Shown in pieces: positions 35,452-45,800 of a stretch of DNA of 64,000 bases (positions are counted from its first letter, which is position 1; each line of letters opens with the position of its first letter). The notes under the pieces were generated by a model. The model searched no databases, was not told the origin of the DNA, and worked only from the letters and a program-made list of their open reading frames with translations. The stretch is from Mesostigma viride (Eukaryota; Streptophyta; Mesostigmatophyceae; Mesostigmatales; Mesostigmataceae). The stretch spans positions 2,018,564 through 2,082,563 of the forward strand of contig RPFO01000296.1 of assembly GCA_009746045.1 (NCBI GenBank), in the 5' to 3' direction. The position numbers and the translations under genes were made by a program.

Positions 35452-35924
35452 TTTTTTGGCAAGAACGTGCTCAGGAAGTCGTCCCTCGCGTGCGGGGCGA
35501 CGTTGTTCATGATGAAGTTGTTAACGGCCTTCTCGCTTTTGGGCATGCCCGCTCTCTCTATCGCCCTGCTCTCGGTCACTAGATCACGGGGCAAGTCGTG
35601 CTCGTTGGAGCAGATGATCACGTCGTCCACCCCGTCAGCCCGCAAGTGCGGGTCGGCGTTGTACCAGGACGCGTCCTTGGACACGATCACCACCCTGTCC
35701 CCCGGCGCGATGTCCCCTGACTGCACCCTCTTTCCCAGATCGTATTGGAACAGGGAGTCCGCGGCCTCGCGCGACAGTGACGGCGACCGCATGAGCACGC
35801 AGAGGGGGATCGGCCCGTTGAATCCCCTGCCACAGTACGCGAGGATGCGGCAGTTCAACGGGTTCAGCCGAGCGGCTTCTTTGGAGCACTGGTCCAAGTC
35901 GACGAACACGGTCGTTCGGGGCAT
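35448..35924 (-). CDS. PIN/NYN-like domain protein
   Basis: This 158-residue protein starts MPRTTVFVDLDQCSKEAA. The opening strand with acidic residues (FVDLDQ), the middle DRVVIVSKDASWYN and the later GVDDVIICSNEHD recall the alpha/beta order of PIN-like or NYN-like RNases, with Asp residues at strand ends. This is a structural guess and not a clear family match. It is translationally coupled to the following small membrane protein. Confidence 0.55.
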   Translation of the reverse strand: MPRTTVFVDLDQCSKEAARLNPLNCRILAYCGRGFNGPIPLCVLMRSPSLSREAADSLFQYDLGKRVQSGDIAPGDRVVIVSKDASWYNADPHLRADGVDDVIICSNEHDLPRDLVTESRAIERAGMPKSEKAVNNFIMNNVAPHARDDFLSTFLPKK

Positions 35925-35998
35925 TCGTTCGTGTGGTTATATCAATGAAAAGAAAAACTGTTATATCGTTTAAGCGTCTACCGAGACATCATCATCAC

Positions 35999-36184
35999 AT
36001 GACGAGGCAGTGTTCTTTCTGCATGAAGGCCGAACACCAGGACACGGTGGGAGTGTACTCCAGCGACCAGCGACACGAGCACAGCTGGTTCTGCTCGTTC
36101 CCTTGTCTGTACGCCATCAAGCACGGGCTCTCGGTGTACAACCGTCCCCGTGCCGTCACTCCTTCTTCGCACACGCCTTCTTAG
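35999..36184 (+). CDS. Small zinc-finger protein
   Basis: The ATG at 35999 gives 61 residues. CSFCMKAEHQ and HSWFCSFPCLYAIKHGL supply two Cys pairs in a treble-clef or FCS-like finger. It is one of few plus-strand genes in this block. Its 3' end overlaps the convergent basic gene by 29 bp. Probably a small protein- or nucleic-acid-binding factor. Confidence 0.55.
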   Translation: MTRQCSFCMKAEHQDTVGVYSSDQRHEHSWFCSFPCLYAIKHGLSVYNRPRAVTPSSHTPS

Positions 36185-36809
36185 CCTTCTTCGTCCTCTT
36201 CTTTGTCTTCTTCTTGGCCGCCGTCTTCCCCTTCGCCTCCTTCTTGGCGCATGCGTTTTTTGCGCACGACCCGATGGGCTCGGCCTTCCTCTCCTTGCTG
36301 TTCTTTATGTACTGCACGCAGGGCTTGTTGCCGTTCTTCTTCTTGAGATCCTGGTAAATCTGGTTCTTCTCCTTTCGTTTGGCCTTCTTCTCGGCATCGG
36401 TGCGCTTCTCGAGCGTCCACTTCGGCTGCTGCTTGACGAGCTCTTCCCACGCCCGCCGCTTCCGTTCGCACAACTTCAAGTCGCTGGAGAGGTTCAACTT
36501 GGCGATCATCGCGGTCGTCTCCTTGCACGCCTGCGCCAACGCGTCACGGAGGCTGTACATGCGCTCGCACTGGAGGGCGCTGTCGTGGAGGGTCTCCATC
36601 TCGTGCTGGCGGTAGATGGAGCCCACGAGTTGGGTCCAGGCTTTCACGTTTTCGCTGTGGTTGCCCCCGTTCTTCATCCGCTTCTTGGACACGATGTCCC
36701 CGCCGCCGTTCTTGTCCAGATCGCTCTTGACGAGCCCCCCGATCGTCCGGTCCGCGCTCCCGTTCCAGACCTGGCGTCGGCTTCCGATGACCGGTTCCTT
36801 CGCTGGCAT
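36156..36809 (-). CDS. Lys-rich basic protein with DUF5771-like N-terminus
   Basis: This 217-residue protein has the N-terminal motif RRQVWNGSADRTIGGLVKSD with IVSKKR after it. It resembles a short domain (DUF5771-like, from memory) found in many large DNA viruses. The gene at 54833 shares it. The tail is a long Lys/Ala stretch (KKKTKKRTKKAKKACAKKE), strongly basic, with Cys residues. A DNA-condensing virion protein is inferred. A TATA-like sequence lies upstream. Confidence 0.7.
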   Translation of the reverse strand: MPAKEPVIGSRRQVWNGSADRTIGGLVKSDLDKNGGGDIVSKKRMKNGGNHSENVKAWTQLVGSIYRQHEMETLHDSALQCERMYSLRDALAQACKETTAMIAKLNLSSDLKLCERKRRAWEELVKQQPKWTLEKRTDAEKKAKRKEKNQIYQDLKKKNGNKPCVQYIKNSKERKAEPIGSCAKNACAKKEAKGKTAAKKKTKKRTKKAKKACAKKE

Positions 36810-36843
36810 GTCGGCTTTATATCCACAGAGTACATAATATAAT

Positions 36844-39800
36844 TTACACGTACTCGATGTAGATGGAGGGCAGAGCAGGCGGCCTGTAGTGAACGTGGCG
36901 AAGGCGTTCAGAACGTTTGGAACGGTCCTCTAAAGTATAAAGTTTTTTTAATACCGAACCGATCTCTTCCTTCGCAACCTCCTTGCGCTCAGACAAAATA
37001 TCGTGCATTTTATCCCTGTCCTTCTGCCCCAACAAACGATCCACGCCCTGGGTTTGCTGAATGGCCCTGTCGCGCAAGATCTGGGTCGTGTACTCCACCA
37101 TGCGGCCGATCGCCCCCTCCGCCCCCCTCACGTCCGCATCTAGGATGGCCGTATCGCGAGCCTCTTTCGCGGCCTCTTGGACATCGTCGGGGGGCAGCAT
37201 GTTGTTTATCATCACGGGGAACGGTTTTTCGAAGCCATCCACCTTCACATGGAACCAGGGGTCGTTCACCCTCCCCGACTGCCACTGCACTCGTATATTG
37301 CGGTTGGGCCGGGGGACCTTCACTATTTCCCCGCGCTTCATCTCCCCCTTGTGGACGAAGTCGACGATCTTGTTCATCCACCCCTGGCAATCCTCGGGCC
37401 GCACGGGGCGACACCTGGTCTTGGGAAGAGGGGCCCCTGGTTTGCGCAAGTCGACGCTGCGTATCTTGTACTGGTCCTCTTCGTCCATGTTTCCTGGACA
37501 CACGTGATCCCTCGGTCCCAGCACAACAGGACGCCCCTTGCGCGGTTTCTCCGGCTCGTCGCTTTCGGTGTACTTGCCGTCCACGAACCTGCCGACGCAC
37601 TTCATCCTGCGAACGGGAGCGCCGGTGTCAGCGGCCGGAGCGGGCTGGATCGCGCGCGGGACCACGGACTTCTGCACGCTCCTGTACCCCGAGCACAGCA
37701 TGTAGTTCTTGATGGCATGCGGCCTGATCAGGGCGTGGAACGCGTTTATGATGGCCATGGACAGGTTGAAACGCGTGCGAGTGTGCTGGAACGCCTCCTT
37801 GCGAATGTAGTGCTTCCCCGTGTTGAAGGCCTGTTCGATGGGGTTGTACTCGGGGCTGTACGGCGGCGTGAATATTAATGCCGGCCTCCGCCCCTCCTCT
37901 TGCATCGACAGCCGCGTGGGCGGCACCAAGACGCCGTCCCCGCCCCCTCTCTTTCGCAGCAGCTGGGCAGAGGGGGAAAGTTCCGAGATAGGGAACACGG
38001 AGAGAGGGGGGGGCAGCTTGTTGTTGAGAGCTATGTCGCGGTTGGAAGGCGGGTCGTGGTAGCTCGCCCCGTCCATCAGCACGGTCTTGCCCTTCACGAA
38101 ACTGTCGGGCAGCGACCGGAGGAACGAGCGGAACAGGGACTTGGACACGGTCACCGGCGCGGCGCCCACGTTCAGTTCGCGCATCTGGGAAATCAGCAAG
38201 TTGATGCCTGAAATTTCGTTGGACCGCACGCCGTCTCGGGTCTGTCTCGGAGTTTGTATCCTGGCCGGAGAGTTTGCGGGGAGACGGATGTTTATGCGCT
38301 TCTGGAGCTCGGTGGGGAACACGTCGCCGTTGAAGTACTCGTCCTCCTCCTCTTCCCCCTCTGCCTCCTCTTCATCGTCCGCTTGCCCGTTGCCTTGTCC
38401 ACCACCGGCAGGTTGGTCGGGGGCGGCCCGTCGCATCCTGTACACGTAGCCCCCCCCGCCCTCCTTCAACGACGGCAGCTTTTCGTGGATGCGAGTGAAG
38501 AAGGTGTCCTTGTCGCCCCTGAACACGTGCACGATCTTCCACACGTGGACGGCCATCTCCACCCTGCTCAGGTCGGTCTTCTTCGTGTACCTCTTGAGGG
38601 ACACGTTCATGGATTGAAACAGCGCCTTTGCCAGATCCATATCGTCCGCCGTCTGGCTTTTGTGCAAGTCCGCGTACCGTTTGCTGTACAGGGGGCTGAT
38701 CGGGTTGGACAGCGCCTGGTGCAGTTTGTTGTACCGGTCTTTATGGGACTGCTCGAGCGGGTGGAAGAGAGACAGGTACATCGTCTCCACCGAGGAAGTC
38801 GCGAACGTCTTGGTGAGCAGCTTCATGGTCTCCTGTATCCCGTCCTCGAAGTCCTCCTCGTGATCGTACCTGCCCCTCGCGTCGTCGTACGCCAGAAACA
38901 CGCTCCCCTGGGCCGCGGTCTTCGTCCGCTCGAGCATGCCCGTTATCTGGATGTCCCCCCTCCCCTTGTGCATCCAGCCAGAGAACACCGGAGCGTCTTC
39001 CCCGTACGTGCGGTTGGAAACCGTGTAGTTGTGCTGAGAGATGTACGCCTGGCTGACGTAGTCGTACGCCGCCAGCCGCAGAACGAACTCGACTTTACTC
39101 TTGTCGTCCTCCTCGAACGTCACGTGATCGGCTATCATTTTTTCTGGAAGTGCCAGCCAGTAGCGGTCGCGCATGAACGTGCAGTTGATGTTTTCCTTTA
39201 TGTCGGCGTACACCCCTTGTTTGCCCTTCTCTTTCCTGGCCACCTGTTTCCAGAACTTGGTAGGCATTTCGGGGCAGTTCCTGAAATTCCTCTTCTCGTC
39301 GTACGGGAACTTCTTGACGAACCAGTTGTAGAAGAAGGACCCCTCCTCTGCCATCTCGCTCAGGATCTGCTTCAGCTTGAACAGACGTATCTTGTCCTCC
39401 GCCCCCTCCTCCTCCTGCCTGCAGATGTCCCCCACCACCTGCACTATCCCGTCCCACCAAGCGCCCTGACGAATGGACTCCGCCACCGCCTCCTGGTGCT
39501 GGTTCAGACACGGGTTGTGGTTGGCTATGCGCGCAGGGAGAGGGGGGAAGATGCGCAAGAAGAACGCGGGGGTCTTGGTCTCTTCATCGGGCCACTTCAT
39601 CGCCGCCCACACGATCGTCCGCGTGTCGCTCTGCTCGCGTCTTCGCAGCTGGGGGATCTCGCCCTTCTTGGCCCACGCCCGCGACGGGGCCATGTTCATG
39701 GTGACGCTGAACTCGTCCAGGAACACGCAGTCCTCCGCGAAGAGAGTCTTCTGCAGCTCGATCAGGTCGTTGGACTTTTCCTTGACGTACCGCAGGTCCT

Positions 39801-40401
39801 TTTCTATGTAGTCGTACGCCACCTTTTTATACGTCAGTTCGTGCTCCTTGCGAGCTCGCTGGACGTGCGCGGGCGTCAGCTCGTGGCCGCCCAGTAGCCG
39901 GTTGGCCTCTATGAACTTGGGGCGAGTGGCGGGCGGCACCCGCGAGAGGATGGCGTCGTTGCTGGCTCGGTTTATGAAGTACACCAGGTCGTCGGCGGAC
40001 ATGTAGGACACGGAAGACGTCTGCAGCTCGGAGACGAGCTTGGAAAGATCCTCCCACCCCTGCTCGCCGAACGACTGGATGTGGGGGGGCACCGACTCCC
40101 TTATTCTCGCCGCCTTAACCATCCTTCCGTTCGCGTCGGGCACTCTGTCCCACACCTTCCGCACCAGGGGGCGCAGGGCGGACCTCGTGACATTTTCCGC
40201 TATGCTGTAATCGAGTCCCAACGCATGGTCGTGTTTCCATAATGCATGATATTTGATTGCCGTTTTCTTGTCGATGCCGTAATGGTCGGCGATTTCCTTT
40301 ATAGTTTTATTGCCACGATCGTTCATATCAATAGCGACCCTCTCTCTGAAATGCAAGCTGTGGGCCTTCCCCGAACTTATGGCGTTCTGCGGAGTATCCA
40401 T
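36844..40401 (-). CDS. Giant IS630/Tc1-like DDE transposase-derived protein, 1185 aa
   Basis: An N-terminal helix-turn-helix (about 15-55, with EIADHYGIDKKTAIKYHALW) precedes a DDE core. The first Asp is D229 in DCVFLDEFSV with AWAKKGEIP after it. The second is D777 in GKTVLMDGASYHD. The Glu is E856 in TPPYSPEYNPIEQAFN. In IS630/Tc1 enzymes the first two Asp residues lie about 90-100 residues apart; here they lie about 550 apart. The insert ends in an acidic stretch (about 676-688). A C-terminal unknown part runs from about 900 to 1185. No terminal inverted repeats were seen at the gene ends. A domesticated transposase is inferred. Confidence 0.85.
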   Translation of the reverse strand: MDTPQNAISSGKAHSLHFRERVAIDMNDRGNKTIKEIADHYGIDKKTAIKYHALWKHDHALGLDYSIAENVTRSALRPLVRKVWDRVPDANGRMVKAARIRESVPPHIQSFGEQGWEDLSKLVSELQTSSVSYMSADDLVYFINRASNDAILSRVPPATRPKFIEANRLLGGHELTPAHVQRARKEHELTYKKVAYDYIEKDLRYVKEKSNDLIELQKTLFAEDCVFLDEFSVTMNMAPSRAWAKKGEIPQLRRREQSDTRTIVWAAMKWPDEETKTPAFFLRIFPPLPARIANHNPCLNQHQEAVAESIRQGAWWDGIVQVVGDICRQEEEGAEDKIRLFKLKQILSEMAEEGSFFYNWFVKKFPYDEKRNFRNCPEMPTKFWKQVARKEKGKQGVYADIKENINCTFMRDRYWLALPEKMIADHVTFEEDDKSKVEFVLRLAAYDYVSQAYISQHNYTVSNRTYGEDAPVFSGWMHKGRGDIQITGMLERTKTAAQGSVFLAYDDARGRYDHEEDFEDGIQETMKLLTKTFATSSVETMYLSLFHPLEQSHKDRYNKLHQALSNPISPLYSKRYADLHKSQTADDMDLAKALFQSMNVSLKRYTKKTDLSRVEMAVHVWKIVHVFRGDKDTFFTRIHEKLPSLKEGGGGYVYRMRRAAPDQPAGGGQGNGQADDEEEAEGEEEEDEYFNGDVFPTELQKRINIRLPANSPARIQTPRQTRDGVRSNEISGINLLISQMRELNVGAAPVTVSKSLFRSFLRSLPDSFVKGKTVLMDGASYHDPPSNRDIALNNKLPPPLSVFPISELSPSAQLLRKRGGGDGVLVPPTRLSMQEEGRRPALIFTPPYSPEYNPIEQAFNTGKHYIRKEAFQHTRTRFNLSMAIINAFHALIRPHAIKNYMLCSGYRSVQKSVVPRAIQPAPAADTGAPVRRMKCVGRFVDGKYTESDEPEKPRKGRPVVLGPRDHVCPGNMDEEDQYKIRSVDLRKPGAPLPKTRCRPVRPEDCQGWMNKIVDFVHKGEMKRGEIVKVPRPNRNIRVQWQSGRVNDPWFHVKVDGFEKPFPVMINNMLPPDDVQEAAKEARDTAILDADVRGAEGAIGRMVEYTTQILRDRAIQQTQGVDRLLGQKDRDKMHDILSERKEVAKEEIGSVLKKLYTLEDRSKRSERLRHVHYRPPALPSIYIEYV

Positions 40402-40430
40402 CCATACATTCTAGGGCGGAAAAAAATGCG

Positions 40431-40862
40431 CTAATACGAGCGCCGCTGCAGGTCGTCCGTCACCGGCATGTTGGTCATGCGCGTGGTGTCGGCGACGTTC
40501 CAGGGCTCCACCACGCTCCTGAACGTGTCACGCGCCACCGAGGGGGATGTCCTCTGCAGGGACCCGGGGGGGACTCCCGGCATGTAGTTTGCCACGTTGC
40601 TATTGTCGACCGCCTCCCTCTTCCGCCTGCCCAGCACCAACCGCTTGTCGATCATGTAAGCCAGCGTGGCGACCACGGAGATGACGAGCCCCGTGAACGT
40701 CCCTCGGAACGAGTTCGTCAGCACGCCGCCAAGGACGGCGCAGTAGATACCGAACCTCTTGGCCGATACGAACCTCTCCTTGGAGGGGATCCCCTGCGCC
40801 AACGGCCAGAACGACAGGTAATCATCCGACAGACCCTCGAAGTAGGCGTCAACAAAACCCAT
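40431..40862 (-). CDS. Membrane protein with two helices
   Basis: The 143-residue protein has two adjacent hydrophobic segments in FGIYCAVLGGVLTNSFRG and TGLVISVVATLAYMI (about 37-70). A basic stretch RRKREA and a polar tail follow. The build fits small nucleocytovirus membrane proteins. It starts just downstream of the gene at 40886 on the same strand, suggesting expression together with the virion genes. Confidence 0.65.
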   Translation of the reverse strand: MGFVDAYFEGLSDDYLSFWPLAQGIPSKERFVSAKRFGIYCAVLGGVLTNSFRGTFTGLVISVVATLAYMIDKRLVLGRRKREAVDNSNVANYMPGVPPGSLQRTSPSVARDTFRSVVEPWNVADTTRMTNMPVTDDLQRRSY

Positions 40863-40885
40863 TCGCGTTTCTATAGTAAGCTGCG

Positions 40886-41389
40886 TTAATTTTCGAGCCG
40901 CGGTACACTACCCCCGTCGCCGATCTGCCCCATCATCTGCTGTATGAGCCCCATGCACGCCTCGCTCGGGTCCTGATCCCCGACCGCCACACTCTCCGCG
41001 AACGACTGCGCCATGGCCTCCGCCTGCTTCATGATCTCCGGGGGGATCTCCTGGATGCCGATGCCGATGATGGCCAGCGTCTGCAGGTACTGCCAGATGG
41101 CGTCCTTGGTGCCGCTGGGCGAGTTCGCCCACTTGGTCTGGAATTTGACGTCCCTCAAGTACGGCACGTCGCCGAACGCCTCGAACACCGAGTCGTCCTT
41201 GGACATGATGGCCTGCATGTGGGGTCCTATCGCCTCCATGTACTTCTGCAACGGCAGCCTGGCGTTGGACTTGCACGCCAGCTCGAACGCCGTCAGTATG
41301 CCGGGGATGGTCCTCTCCTCGGGGTACGCCAACTCCAGCTCGCTGAGGAAGGACTTCATCATGCTGTTGAAAGCCTGCACCGCCGACAT
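40886..41389 (-). CDS. Hypothetical helical protein
   Basis: The ATG at 41389 gives 167 residues starting MSAVQAFNSMMKSFLSELEL; the longer frame begins at a non-ATG codon. The protein is mostly helical and mildly acidic. A Met/Gln-rich C-terminus includes CMGLIQQMMGQIGDGG. The next plus-strand gene at 41476 is divergent, and both have TATA-like sequences in the shared gap. It resembles the gene at 41737 in general character. Confidence 0.6.
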   Translation of the reverse strand: MSAVQAFNSMMKSFLSELELAYPEERTIPGILTAFELACKSNARLPLQKYMEAIGPHMQAIMSKDDSVFEAFGDVPYLRDVKFQTKWANSPSGTKDAIWQYLQTLAIIGIGIQEIPPEIMKQAEAMAQSFAESVAVGDQDPSEACMGLIQQMMGQIGDGGSVPRLEN

Positions 41390-41475
41390 CGCCCGACCTA
41401 TATACTCTACATCGCAAATTATTGGGCGCGCGTAAACGAAAAAAATATCTGCCAACACTGTATACGTACACGCAA

Positions 41476-41676
41476 ATGGTGCTTTCGCAGACCCCGCTGA
41501 CTCAGGATATCCTCAAGGCGCTCGTCGTCATGATGGCGCTCTCCCTCGCCGACGCGCAGGCCAACAAGACCGGCTACAAGAACGGGCTCAAGGACAAGAA
41601 GATGTGGGTGCGGTTCGGGTTCGTCTCCGCGTCTCTCGTCGCGTTCTGGATGCTCGTCCAGCCGCAGCTCGGCTGA
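41476..41676 (+). CDS. Small membrane protein
   Basis: The ATG at 41476 gives 66 residues. A hydrophobic C-terminal helix (FGFVSASLVAFWMLVQPQLG) follows a Lys-rich turn (YKNGLKDKKMWVR). An A7 tract and TATAC box lie upstream, matching the late-gene layout. A virion membrane component is inferred. Confidence 0.6.
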   Translation: MVLSQTPLTQDILKALVVMMALSLADAQANKTGYKNGLKDKKMWVRFGFVSASLVAFWMLVQPQLG

Positions 41677-41736
41677 GTAAGATCACATCGCGCTCAATAA
41701 ACACAAAAATTCCCATCGTTCAGTATAGCTGCCACG

Positions 41737-42372
41737 ATGGAGGTAAAAGTCCGCATCAACGGCGCCATGCACAAGTGGTCCTTCCCCGCCTCCATGATAG
41801 CCACCGCCCAGTCCATGACCGGCGAGACCGCGGACGAGTGCAAGACCATCCTGAAGACGGTCATCGTGAGGCTGGCGGGCATTCTGGAGTCAGGGACCAT
41901 GGAGGGCACCGTCAGCGACGTGGAGGTCGTGTGTCTGATGCACATCAGGAACCAGAAGGACCTGCCCGACGTGATGAAGGACGGCATATCGCTGATCCTG
42001 GACGGATGGAAGGCGGCCGAGGAGAGCATCAACGAGCAGGGGCGCAAGGGGCTGCGGATGATGGAACGCATCCTGCCCGTGCTCATGACCTGCGAGAACA
42101 GGGAGGCCTTCGACAAGTTCTTCTCCAGCACGCTGTACCCCGCCATGGAGGACGGCGAGATGAAGGCCGTGGTCAAGTTCCTGAGGGTCATGTCCAACTG
42201 GACCAACTCGGGCGAGTCGCCCGTCAAGAAGGACAGCCACTACATCGAGAAGTACCTCGAGCGGGTGTACGCGAACATGGTCGCGCCCGTCTTCGCCGTG
42301 AAGAAGCGCACGGTCGTCTCGAAGCGGCTGGACGCCGCCGCGGACACCATCGAGGAGTACATCGACGCGTGA
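41737..42372 (+). CDS. Hypothetical helical protein
   Basis: This 211-residue protein starts MEVKVRINGAMHKWSFPASM. It is helix-rich throughout (KGLRMMERILPVLMTCENRE and EDGEMKAVVKFLRVM) and ends in an acidic helix. No domain was recognised. An A5 tract and a TATAG box lie upstream, as for its virion-type neighbours. Confidence 0.65.
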   Translation: MEVKVRINGAMHKWSFPASMIATAQSMTGETADECKTILKTVIVRLAGILESGTMEGTVSDVEVVCLMHIRNQKDLPDVMKDGISLILDGWKAAEESINEQGRKGLRMMERILPVLMTCENREAFDKFFSSTLYPAMEDGEMKAVVKFLRVMSNWTNSGESPVKKDSHYIEKYLERVYANMVAPVFAVKKRTVVSKRLDAAADTIEEYIDA

Positions 42373-42430
42373 GTCCGACAGCGCGCTTTCGCACGCCCTA
42401 TTCTCGGGTCTGTCTATTGAGCAGACAGAC

Positions 42431-42805
42431 ATGAGTGGAGGCGCCCCGCTTGGAAAGGCCTTCTCATTTTCCCCTGTCGCAGAGGAAGACAGCGTGCCCC
42501 AGCACCAGATGCAAGGGGGGCAGTCGGAGATCCGCCCCGCCGCAGAGACGGAGAGGGAGCCCATCAACGTGCCGTCGCAGTCGTTCCCCCCGCCCCCCGG
42601 CGCCATGGCCAGGAGGCCCGCGCAACCGGACCAGGCGCAACGGCTGGCGAGGCAGCAGACATTGTTCGAGATGAAGATGCGCGAGATAGCCAGGGAGGAG
42701 TCGCGCAATAGCGGGATGCTGTTCCTGGCAGCCGGCGTTGTCATCGCCGGCGTCCTAGCGTACACGTACATTTACAAGAAGCCCCCGGTGGAGTTTCCCG
42801 AGTGA
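42431..42805 (+). CDS. Tail-anchored virion-type protein
   Basis: This 124-residue protein has a polar Pro/Gln-rich N-terminus and a helix with RQQTLFEMKMREIAREES. One C-terminal membrane segment, GMLFLAAGVVIAGVLAYTYI, and a short charged end follow. It probably sits in the internal membrane of the particle. AATAAA follows the stop codon and doubles as the upstream region of the large fibre gene. Confidence 0.65.
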   Translation: MSGGAPLGKAFSFSPVAEEDSVPQHQMQGGQSEIRPAAETEREPINVPSQSFPPPPGAMARRPAQPDQAQRLARQQTLFEMKMREIAREESRNSGMLFLAAGVVIAGVLAYTYIYKKPPVEFPE

Positions 42806-42871
42806 TGAATTAAAGCCCGTCTATTTTCAATAAAGTTTTTTTCTCCCCATATGATACAGTAACTGCACGCA

Positions 42872-45800
42872 ATGAGTACCGCCCTTTCGAACCTAGGAAC
42901 CGGTAGATTCCACCAGGTGTACTCCGACCAGGTAAGTTCGGATAACCAGACCAGCAGCTCGTTCGCCATCCTGTCCAACACCAAAATCGACCTGGTGCCG
43001 AACGTCCTCAATGGGAACGCCGTCGACGCCGCCGTCCTGCCCGCGACCGGCCTGGCGACCAACGAGGTCATCGTGCACGGAAACCTCAAAGTCATGGGCA
43101 CGATCGACGGCGCTGTATCCGCTGGCAGTGCCCCCACCGTGGACTACACCAAGAACGTGTCGACCACCGAGGCTCCCAACACCCTTGTCGCTTCCGCCAG
43201 CAACCACCTCGTTCTCCAGGCGGCGTCCACGGCCAAGGAGGTGATCGTGCAGGACTCCAAGTTCGTGGCCCACCGCCCCACGACCGCCATCACCACCACC
43301 ACCGTCCCGACGCCCGACATCCTGGCCGTTCGCGCAGAGAGGGCGGGGGTAGCCGATACCCAGGAGTTTACCTTGGGTCTCGCGTACGGCGACACGGGTT
43401 CCACCTTCCTGTTCTCGGATGGCAACTCCACCAGCAAGACCGCGTGGCGCGGTCTCATCGATTCGGGGGCGAACGATATGGAGATCAAGTCCGACGCCCA
43501 GATGCGCGTCTCCGCCGACCGTCTCACCACCGGTGAGGTGCGTCTCGGGGCCGGCGCGGGCATCACCCTGGCACCCAGCATCGCCACCCCCGGCGCCGAC
43601 CCAGCCACCAAGGTCGTCGTGCAGTCCGCCACCGTCGAGAACACGGGCGTCGCCGCCACCTCAGAGACCCGCGGCAACCACGCCTACTCCATCGACGCGA
43701 CCACCATCGCGGCCAAGAGGGGTGTGGGGAACACCACGACGGGCGGCAACCTCTGGCTCACGGGCGACCCCACCGTCACCGGCAGCAGCGTCGCCGTCGA
43801 GCAGGTCAAGTTCGTCGACTCGAGCGTGTCGACCACCAACCCGTCGCTCGCCCTGTCCGCCGCGGCCAACGTGTCGGTCCTGAACGACCTGGTGCTCACC
43901 GCCACTGACGGCGACGGCGGCAAGATCGCCACCAAGACCGGCGACCTCTACCTCAACCCCGCCAGCGGGACGCTCAAGGTCAACGGCAACATGCAGGTGG
44001 ACGGCACGCTGACCACCGTCAACACCACCGTGCAGAACGCCGTCGTCACCGAGAAGACTCTGCGGCTCGCCGGCACCAAGAACACCGTGGCCGTCGCGTG
44101 GGCCTTCGACGGGAACTCCAACCTGTCGAGCTCCACCAACGTGGCGATGGCCCCCACGAACGCCGCTGTTACGGCGGGCAAGCTGCTGCTGACCGCCAAC
44201 GTGTCGGCGAACGGCACGGCCAACTGGGTTTCACCCTGGCCCAAGAACCTCGAGTCGTACGAGATCACCTTCAACGTCTCCTTCGCCGGCGTGCCGGGTG
44301 CGGCGTCCTCTGCCAAGAAGCTGTTCTCGTACGGCCCCTTGATCGGCAAGCTGAACGTGCCCGCATCCGGCTCGTTCGGAACCATCACCGTCGACAACGG
44401 CACCATCACGAGCACCTCCTCGTCGAGCCCCATCAGGACGGACGGCACCGTCACTAACATCAAGTACAAGATCGTCGCGCGCAGGACGTACTACGCCACC
44501 ACAGCTCTGTCCACCTTCGAGCTGTTCGTCGACGGTGTGCGGTGTATCAGCACCACCGGCGACGGCATCGCTCTTCTCGACCTTCTCGCCACCCCCGCCT
44601 TCGTTCTCGGCGGCGACACGTTCACCTGCGCGGTCTCGTACGACGATATCCGCATCGAGCTCGTCACCGCCCCCTCCAACACCGTATGCGACGGAGGCGG
44701 ACTCAGCGTCCTCGGCGACGGCGCCGTCAACTCTGTCGCCTGCGACCGCTCCATCACGTGGCAGAAGGGGACCACCCAGGAGAAGGGCGACTACACCGGC
44801 TCCTACTGGCAGGTGAAGGGAGGGCAGCTCATGCTCTCCCGGACGATCGACACCAGTCTGCGCAAGGCCCCGGGGTCCAGCATCCTGCTGAGCTCGCTGC
44901 CCGCCAAGACCGGCACCACGACCGAGCCTAATCTGTGGAAGTTGGCCGCCTATACCGGAACCGGACCCTACACGACGGCCGACTCGGTGTCGGGGCTGAA
45001 CCTGACGTACTTGTCATCGGGGTCTGGTATCACGGGCTGGCTCGGCGAATGGTTCAATGACAGTGTGAACAGCGTCACGGCCACTGGCACCAGTGTAACA
45101 AACTACGGTTCGGGTACGAGCGGGACTTTCCAAGGAGTCACACCCGTCGCGAGCGAGGTGACCATCCCGACAGGTCTCCAGGCCGCGTGTACCAGATACG
45201 TCACGTTGTCCGATATTGAAACCGGGACTTCGACCAGCGGCTACGGTTCGTGGTCGGTCGAGGCAAAGGTGAAGACGTCGGCCGGAAGTTCCAACATCTG
45301 GGGCATATTCACGATCGGTCAGGATTATTCAGGGGGCTCCAATGGCAATCAGATCTTGCTGTATGGACAAGGTTCGACCCTCATCATCGTTACTGAAACG
45401 TCAGGTAATGCCAACCGCAACTTGTTGATTCCAACTTCCGCACTAACGGCCGCGTTCACGGCAGCCAGCGTGGCGTATACCAGCAACCCAAACAGCGGGA
45501 GCTACCACACGTACAAGATTCTCAGGAAGGCGAACGCCACGGTGGGAACAGTCACTACACCATCGGATGTGATGCAGTTCTGGTATGACGGAGTGGAAAT
45601 CACGCTGACGGTGGGGAGCAACGGAATCACCTCCTCGGGTGCCATGCTGAACGTGCCAATCGGATCCACCGGGTCTAACAAAAATCTCATGATCGGACCG
45701 ACCCAGCGGCGAGACCTGGATGCCACGAGCACGCTGGACTACATCCGTTTCAGGAACGAGAGCAGCGTGGTGGCCGTACCAGATCACGCGACTCAATCGG

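Noticed and set aside
38254-39897. 547-aa plus-strand open frame
   Set aside because: It is fully opposite the DDE protein gene, whose motifs and codon pattern show which strand is coding.
36820-40440. Complete insertion sequence around the DDE protein
   Set aside because: No terminal inverted repeats or target duplications were found at the gene borders, so I call only the gene.
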